Below are positions 59,493-64,000 of a DNA stretch of 64,000 nt, in pieces; positions within the stretch are counted from its first letter, which is position 1, and each line of letters opens with the position of its first letter. The notes beneath the pieces were generated by a model that was given only the letters and a program-made list of their open reading frames with translations, was not told the DNA's origin and made no database searches. Source of the stretch: Hydrogenophaga sp. GTDB lineage: Bacteria > Pseudomonadota > Gammaproteobacteria > Burkholderiales > Burkholderiaceae_C. Location of the stretch: NCBI RefSeq assembly GCF_019264445.1, contig NZ_JAHVAB010000079.1, positions 28,851-92,850 of the forward strand. Reading direction: 5' to 3'. The position numbers and the translations under genes were made by a program.

Positions 59493-60974
59493 ATGTCCAC
59501 TGCCGTTCACCCGGTTGACGAAGTTCTGCCCACTGGAAAACTCACCGCCCTCGGGCTGCAGCATGTTCTGGTGATGTACGCCGGCGCGGTCGCGGTGCCC
59601 CTCATCGTGGGGCGCGCGCTCAAGCTCAGCCCCGAGCAGGTGGCCATGCTGATCTCGGCCGACCTTTTCTGCTGCGGCCTCGTCACGCTCATCCAGGCGC
59701 TGGGTGCCACGCAGTGGTTCGGCATCAAGCTGCCGGTGATGATGGGTGTGACGTTTGCCTCCGTGGCGCCCATGGTCGCCATGGCCAACAGCAACCCCGG
59801 CGTGCAGGGCGCCGGGCTGATCTTTGGTTCCATCATCGGTGCGGGTGTGGTCTCCATCCTGATCGCGCCCATCGTCAGCCGCATGCTGCGCTTCTTCCCG
59901 CCCGTGGTCACCGGCACCATCATTGCGGTCATCGGCATCAGCCTCATGCGCATCGGCATCAACTGGATCTTTGGCAACCCCTTTGGCCCGACCGCGCCCA
60001 GCATCCCCAACCCCGAGCACCTGAAGTGGCTCGACACCGTCAAGCAGGCCGCCGCCAGCGGCGCGGTGCCCGCCGTGCCATCGGGCATGGCCATTGTGGG
60101 CAGCGTGCCCAACCCGGCCTACGCGCAGATGCCACACATCGCCATCGCGGCCATCGTGCTGGCCGCCATCCTGCTCATTGCGAAGTACGCGCGCGGCTTC
60201 ATCGCCAACATCTCGGTGCTGCTGGGCATCGTCATCGGGGGTGTCATTGCCACCGCGTCGGGCCTCATGAATTTCGACAAGGTGGGCAAGGCGAACTGGT
60301 TCGACCTCGTGCTGCCCTTCGAAATCGCCGCCCCGATCTTCGACCCTATCCTCATCCTCACCATGAGCCTGGTGATGATCGTGGTGATGATCGAATCCAC
60401 GGGCATGTTCCTCGCGCTGGGCGACATGACCGAGCGCAAGATCGACCAGAAGGCGCTCACCGCCGGCCTGCGCACCGACGGCCTGGGCACGCTGATCGGC
60501 GGCATCTTCAACACCTTCCCCTACACCAGCTTCTCGCAGAACGTGGGTCTGGTGGGCGTGACGGGCGTGAAGAGCCGCTTTGTGTGCGTGGCCGGCGGCG
60601 TCATCCTCATCGTGCTGGGGCTGCTGCCCAAAATGGCGGCGCTGGTCGAGTCGCTCCCCACCTTCGTGCTCGGTGGCGCGGGGCTGGTGATGTTCGGCAT
60701 GGTGGCGGCCACGGGCATCCGCATCCTGGCGGGCGTGGACTACAAGGGCAACCGCAACAACCTTTTCATCGTGGCGGTGTCGATCGGCTTCGGCATGATC
60801 CCGCTGGTGGCGCCCAACTTCAAGCAGTGGATGCCCCACGCCATCCACCCGCTGATCGAGTCCGGCATCCTGCTCGCGTCCATCAGCGCGGTGGCGCTCA
60901 ACCTGTACTTCAACGGCGGCCAGGGCGATGCCCGCGCGGCGGTCGAGGCGGCCAAACACGCCGATGCGCATTGA
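59493..60974 (+). CDS. NCS2-family urate/xanthine permease
   Basis: 493 residues, about 14 transmembrane segments. The NCS2 signature is visible as FPYTSFSQNVGLVGVTGVKSR near residue 345, with the preceding VVMIESTGMFLALGD. It begins LGLQHVLVMYAGAVAVPLIVG, the usual NCS2 start. AAAGGAA precedes the ATG. Proton-coupled uptake of urate or xanthine is the best guess from the family and the urate-degrading neighbours. It has its own operator and terminator. Confidence 0.93.
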   Translation: MSTAVHPVDEVLPTGKLTALGLQHVLVMYAGAVAVPLIVGRALKLSPEQVAMLISADLFCCGLVTLIQALGATQWFGIKLPVMMGVTFASVAPMVAMANSNPGVQGAGLIFGSIIGAGVVSILIAPIVSRMLRFFPPVVTGTIIAVIGISLMRIGINWIFGNPFGPTAPSIPNPEHLKWLDTVKQAAASGAVPAVPSGMAIVGSVPNPAYAQMPHIAIAAIVLAAILLIAKYARGFIANISVLLGIVIGGVIATASGLMNFDKVGKANWFDLVLPFEIAAPIFDPILILTMSLVMIVVMIESTGMFLALGDMTERKIDQKALTAGLRTDGLGTLIGGIFNTFPYTSFSQNVGLVGVTGVKSRFVCVAGGVILIVLGLLPKMAALVESLPTFVLGGAGLVMFGMVAATGIRILAGVDYKGNRNNLFIVAVSIGFGMIPLVAPNFKQWMPHAIHPLIESGILLASISAVALNLYFNGGQGDARAAVEAAKHADAH

Positions 60975-60997
60975 GCACCCGCCAGCACCGCGCCAAC

Positions 60998-61021
60998 AGG
61001 CCCCTCACGGGGCCTTTTTTT
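60998..61021 (+). terminator. Intrinsic terminator after the NCS2 permease gene
   Basis: A 7-bp stem (AGGCCCC / GGGGCCT) with a 4-nt loop, followed by seven T residues, 23 bp after the stop codon. Confidence 0.92.
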
Positions 61022-61113
61022 CGGGGTCATGCCGCCCCGACATGGTGCAAGCCCCGATGTGGTGCGCACCATTCAGGGTTAGTCTCGATGCCGCACAGCG
61101 CGCTCCCCGCAAG

Positions 61114-61129
61114 AATCTGTATACAAATT
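61114..61129. promoter_or_regulatory. Candidate purine-regulon operator upstream of the ABC transporter
   Basis: AATCTGTATACAAATT shares the TGTATACA core and 12 of 16 positions with the perfect palindrome. It lies 130 bp before the binding-protein gene, just upstream of a terminator-like palindrome. Confidence 0.45.
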
Positions 61130-61137
61130 CTGTGCTC

Positions 61138-61161
61138 AAAAAGGCGCCCGGGCGCCTTTTT
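61138..61161 (+). terminator. 24-bp perfect palindrome with terminator character
   Basis: Two 12-base arms (AAAAAGGCGCCC and its complement) meet without a spacer; the RNA would form a GC stem with a 4-nt loop followed by five U residues, on either strand. It sits between the operator-like site at 61114-61129 and the binding-protein gene. Confidence 0.7.
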
Positions 61162-61259
61162 GATGCGCCGCACCGCTGGCACCTTTATTGCTGACGACAC
61201 ACGCATGCCCGGGTGACGACTGAGCCGACCCCTGCAAACCCACCACCACAGGAGAAACC

Positions 61260-62291
61260 ATGAACAAGCGCCACTTCATCAAGACCACCGCCGCCCTGGC
61301 AGCGGCCGCCGCTTTCGGCAGTGCCCACGCCCAGACGCCGATCAAGTTCCAGCTGGACTGGCGCTTTGAAGGTCCCGCCGCGCTGTTCCTGCAGCCCGCC
61401 GCCAAGGGCTACTTCAAGGCCGCCGGCCTGGACGTGACGATCGACTCCGGCAACGGCTCGGGTGGCACCGTCACCCGCGTGGCTTCGGGCAGCTACGACC
61501 TGGGCTTTGCCGACCTGGCCGCGCTCATGGAGTTCCACGCCAACAACCCGGACGCACCCAACAAGCCGGTGGCCGTGATGATGGTCTACAACAACACGCC
61601 GGCCGCCGTGCTCGCGCTCAAGAAGAGCGGCATCACCAAGCCCGCCGACCTCAATGGCAAGAAGCTGGGCGCGCCGGTGTTCGACGCCGGCCGCAAGGCC
61701 TACCCGATCTTCCAGAAGGCCAACAACATCAGCAGCGTGAACTGGACGTCGATGGACCCACCGCTGCGCGAAACCATGCTCGTGCGCGGCGACATCGACG
61801 CCATCACCGGCTTCTCGTTCACCTCGCTGCTGAACCTGGAAGCGCGCGGCGTGAAGGCCGAAGACGTGATCATCCTGCCCTACGCCGACTACGGCGTGAA
61901 GCTCTACGGCAACGTCATCATCGCCTCGCCCAAGATGATCAAGGAGAACCCGGCCGCCGTGAAAGCCTTCCTGACCGCCTTCGCCAAGGGCGCCAAGGAA
62001 GTCATGGCCAACCCGGCTGCCAGCATCGAGACCGTGAAGGCGCGCGACGGCATCATCAACGTGCCGCTGGAAACCCGCCGCCTGCAACTGGCCATCGACT
62101 CCGTGGTGGCCAGCCCGGACGCTCGCAAGGAAGGCTTTGGCCAGGTCAACCCGGGCCGCCTCTCGCTGATGGCATCGCAGGTGTCTGACGCCTACGCCAC
62201 CAAGACCCGCATCGACCCCACGGCGATCTGGAACGGCTCCATGCTGCCAACGGCTGCCGAACTCAACGTGCTGCCGCCCGTCAAGAAATAA
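61260..62291 (+). CDS. ABC transporter substrate-binding protein, NitT/TauT type
   Basis: 343 residues. A signal peptide (MNKRHFIKTTAALAAAAAFG) ends at AHAQ near residue 24. The mature protein fits the NMT1/TauA-like fold: IKFQLDWRFEGPAALFLQPAAKG, then SGNGSGGTVTRVASGSYDLGFAD. This subgroup binds nitrate, sulfonates, pyrimidine precursors or other small heterocycles. Its place after the urate permease suggests a purine, pyrimidine or ureide ligand. AGGAGAAA precedes the ATG. Confidence 0.88.
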   Translation: MNKRHFIKTTAALAAAAAFGSAHAQTPIKFQLDWRFEGPAALFLQPAAKGYFKAAGLDVTIDSGNGSGGTVTRVASGSYDLGFADLAALMEFHANNPDAPNKPVAVMMVYNNTPAAVLALKKSGITKPADLNGKKLGAPVFDAGRKAYPIFQKANNISSVNWTSMDPPLRETMLVRGDIDAITGFSFTSLLNLEARGVKAEDVIILPYADYGVKLYGNVIIASPKMIKENPAAVKAFLTAFAKGAKEVMANPAASIETVKARDGIINVPLETRRLQLAIDSVVASPDARKEGFGQVNPGRLSLMASQVSDAYATKTRIDPTAIWNGSMLPTAAELNVLPPVKK

Positions 62292-62316
62292 ACACCGGCC
62301 CCGAGCCTCAGGCTCA

Positions 62317-62349
62317 GGCCAGCCACCCCGCGGCGGCTGGCCTTTTTTT
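62317..62349 (+). terminator. Intercistronic terminator after the binding-protein gene
   Basis: An 8-bp stem (GGCCAGCC / GGCTGGCC) with a 10-nt loop and seven T residues, only 13 bp before the ATPase start codon. It would let most transcripts stop after the binding-protein gene, giving excess binding protein over ATPase and permease. Confidence 0.88.
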
Positions 62350-62362
62350 CAGGAAGACTCGC

Positions 62363-63193
62363 ATGCAAGACGCCTCCAGCGACGCGCCCTTTGTCGATTT
62401 CGACCAGGTCTGGCTGGCCTACAACGAAGACCTGCGGGCGCAGAACATCTTCGCTGTCGAAGACATCAACCTCAAGGTCAAGCGCGGTGAATTCATCGCC
62501 ATCGTGGGGCCTTCGGGCTGTGGCAAGTCCACGTTCATGAAGCTCACCACGGGGCTGAAGATGCCCAGCATGGGGCGCATCCGCATCGACGGTCAGCCCG
62601 TCACGGGCCCGCTGAAGATCTCGGGCATGGCGTTCCAGGCGCCGTCGCTGTTGCCCTGGCGCACCACGCTGGACAACGTGCTGCTGCCGCTGGAAATCGT
62701 CGAGCCGTTTCGCAGCCAGTTCAAGGACCGCCGCAAGGAATTCGAAGAGCGCGCCAAGAAGCTGCTGGCCAGCGTGGGCCTGGGCGGCATGGAGAAAAAA
62801 TTTCCGTGGGAGCTCTCGGGCGGCATGCAGCAGCGCGCCAGCATCTGCCGCGCGCTCATTCACGAGCCCAAGATGCTGCTGCTCGACGAGCCCTTTGGCG
62901 CGCTCGACGCCTTCACACGCGAAGAGCTCTGGTGCACGCTGCGCGACCTGTGGGAGGCACAGCAGTTCAACGTCATCCTGGTCACGCACGACCTGCGCGA
63001 ATCGGTGTTTCTGGCCGACACGGTGTACTGCATGAGCAAGAGCCCGGGCCGTTTCGTGGTGCAGCGCGAGATCCCGATCCCGCGCACGCGCGACCTCGAG
63101 GTGACCTACACCAAAGAGTTCTCCGACATCGTGCACGAGCTGCGCGGGCACATCGGTGCCATGCGCAAGGCCGGTACCGTGATCAACCAATAA
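62363..63193 (+). CDS. ABC transporter ATP-binding protein
   Basis: 276 residues. Walker A at 49-57 (GPSGCGKST), the Q-loop in AFQAPSLLPWRTT, signature LSGGMQQRASICRAL, Walker B MLLLDEPFGALDAFT, and the H-loop VTHDLRES. It belongs to the nitrate/sulfonate/taurine ATPase group. It powers the permease encoded 15 bp downstream. Confidence 0.95.
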   Translation: MQDASSDAPFVDFDQVWLAYNEDLRAQNIFAVEDINLKVKRGEFIAIVGPSGCGKSTFMKLTTGLKMPSMGRIRIDGQPVTGPLKISGMAFQAPSLLPWRTTLDNVLLPLEIVEPFRSQFKDRRKEFEERAKKLLASVGLGGMEKKFPWELSGGMQQRASICRALIHEPKMLLLDEPFGALDAFTREELWCTLRDLWEAQQFNVILVTHDLRESVFLADTVYCMSKSPGRFVVQREIPIPRTRDLEVTYTKEFSDIVHELRGHIGAMRKAGTVINQ

Positions 63194-63208
63194 GAGGGAG
63201 TGAGCAAC

Positions 63209-63976
63209 ATGCACAACAAACACATGGAGCGCTGGTCGCCCTTCCTGCTGCTGCTGGCCATCATTGCGCTGTGGGAAATCATCACGCGGGGGTTTGGTGT
63301 CTCCGAGTTCATCTTTCCCAGCCCGTCGCGCATCTGGGAGCAGACGCTGGAGCACAAGGTCACCATCCTCGGGCATGCGTGGCGCACCTACTGGGTGACG
63401 ATGGCCGGCTTTGGCATTGCCATCGTGGTCGGGGTGCTGCTGGGTTTCCTCATCGGCAGCTCGCGCCTGGCCTACGCGGCGGTGTACCCGCTCATGACGG
63501 CGTTCAACGCCCTGCCCAAGGCCGCCTTTGTGCCGATCCTGGTGGTGTGGTTCGGCATCGGCGTGGGCCCGGCCATCCTCACGGCTTTCCTCATCTCGTT
63601 CTTCCCCATCATGGTGAACATCGCCACGGGTCTCGCCACGCTGGAGCCCGAGCTGGAAGACGTGTTGCGCGTGCTGGGCGCCAAGCGCTGGGACGTGCTC
63701 ACCAAGGTTGGCCTGCCGCGCTCCATGCCCTATTTCTTCGGCTCGCTGAAGGTGGCGATCACGCTGGCGTTTGTGGGCACCACGGTGTCTGAAATGACGG
63801 CGTCGAACGAAGGCATTGGCTACCTGCTGATTTCGGCGGGCTCGTCGATGCAGATGGGTCTGGCGTTCAGCGGCTTGCTGGTGGTGGGTGTGATGGCCAT
63901 GGCGATGTACGAGCTGTTCAGCTTCGTCGAAAAGCACACCACGGCCTGGGCGCACCGCGGTTCGCAGAACACGTGA
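63209..63976 (+). CDS. ABC transporter permease, NitT/TauT type
   Basis: 255 residues from the ATG at 63209. A GTG at 63200 is in frame, but GAGGGAG ends exactly there, leaving proper spacing only for the ATG. About six transmembrane segments are present; the EAA loop is visible as LRVLGAKRWDVLTKVGLPRSMPYFF. The final 24 bp of the window (63977-64000) show no further gene start. Confidence 0.92.
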   Translation: MHNKHMERWSPFLLLLAIIALWEIITRGFGVSEFIFPSPSRIWEQTLEHKVTILGHAWRTYWVTMAGFGIAIVVGVLLGFLIGSSRLAYAAVYPLMTAFNALPKAAFVPILVVWFGIGVGPAILTAFLISFFPIMVNIATGLATLEPELEDVLRVLGAKRWDVLTKVGLPRSMPYFFGSLKVAITLAFVGTTVSEMTASNEGIGYLLISAGSSMQMGLAFSGLLVVGVMAMAMYELFSFVEKHTTAWAHRGSQNT

Positions 63977-64000
63977 ACGCGGATCAGATCACCCGGCACC

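Overview
The window is a contiguous, gene-dense piece of a high-GC bacterial chromosome. Gene content and order point to a betaproteobacterium of the order Burkholderiales, most likely family Comamonadaceae (Hydrogenophaga/Acidovorax-like). The supporting blocks are sdhA-sdhB-sdhE-gltA, leuC-entericidin-leuD-leuB-asd-fimV-truA-trpF-trpB-trpA-accD, the rpmF-plsX-fabH-fabD-fabG-acpP-fabF block running into rpoE-rseA-rseB-mucD, and lepA-lepB-DUF4845-rnc-era-recO-pdxJ-acpS-nagZ. The family placement is inferred from gene order and sequence style; no 16S or other marker was available. I saw no rRNA or tRNA genes, insertion sequences, prophage, integrase or CRISPR array.

Layout. 1-2934: end of the succinate dehydrogenase operon and citrate synthase, closed by a terminator. 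3090-16875 (+): a LysR regulator, leucine biosynthesis, aspartate-semialdehyde dehydrogenase, a FimV/HubP-like polar protein, TruA, the last steps of tryptophan synthesis, AccD and a LON-domain protein. 16895-25020 (-): the lepA to nagZ translation/RNA/cell-wall operon. 25021-25528: the only gene-free stretch above 300 bp, with several structured elements. 25529-36672 (-): the envelope-stress sigma factor system and the fatty-acid initiation cluster with L32 and YceD. 36709-41618: Maf, an RsmI-like methylase, GalU (-), ManC and GalE. 41652-45648 (-): an S49 peptidase, a Rieske protein, a HAD phosphatase and the glutathione-dependent formaldehyde pathway.

45770-63976 is the most coherent accessory region: a purine/ureide catabolic island. 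It encodes a membrane cytochrome-c urate oxidase (PuuD), 5-hydroxyisourate hydrolase, an OHCU decarboxylase fused to an allantoate amidohydrolase, PuuE allantoinase, an allantoin/hydantoin-type racemase, XdhC, NCS1 and NCS2 permeases, a second M20 amidohydrolase, a malic enzyme and a NitT/TauT-type ABC transporter. Together these would take urate to glyoxylate plus nitrogen and feed the carbon towards pyruvate. Two paralogous FCD-type GntR regulators lie inside it. Five palindromes centred on GTATAC occur upstream of puuD, the racemase, the uraH/gntR divergon, the NCS2 permease and the ABC transporter. Two of them are identical perfect 16-bp palindromes. I read this as a dedicated purine regulon; the regulator-to-site assignment is inference.
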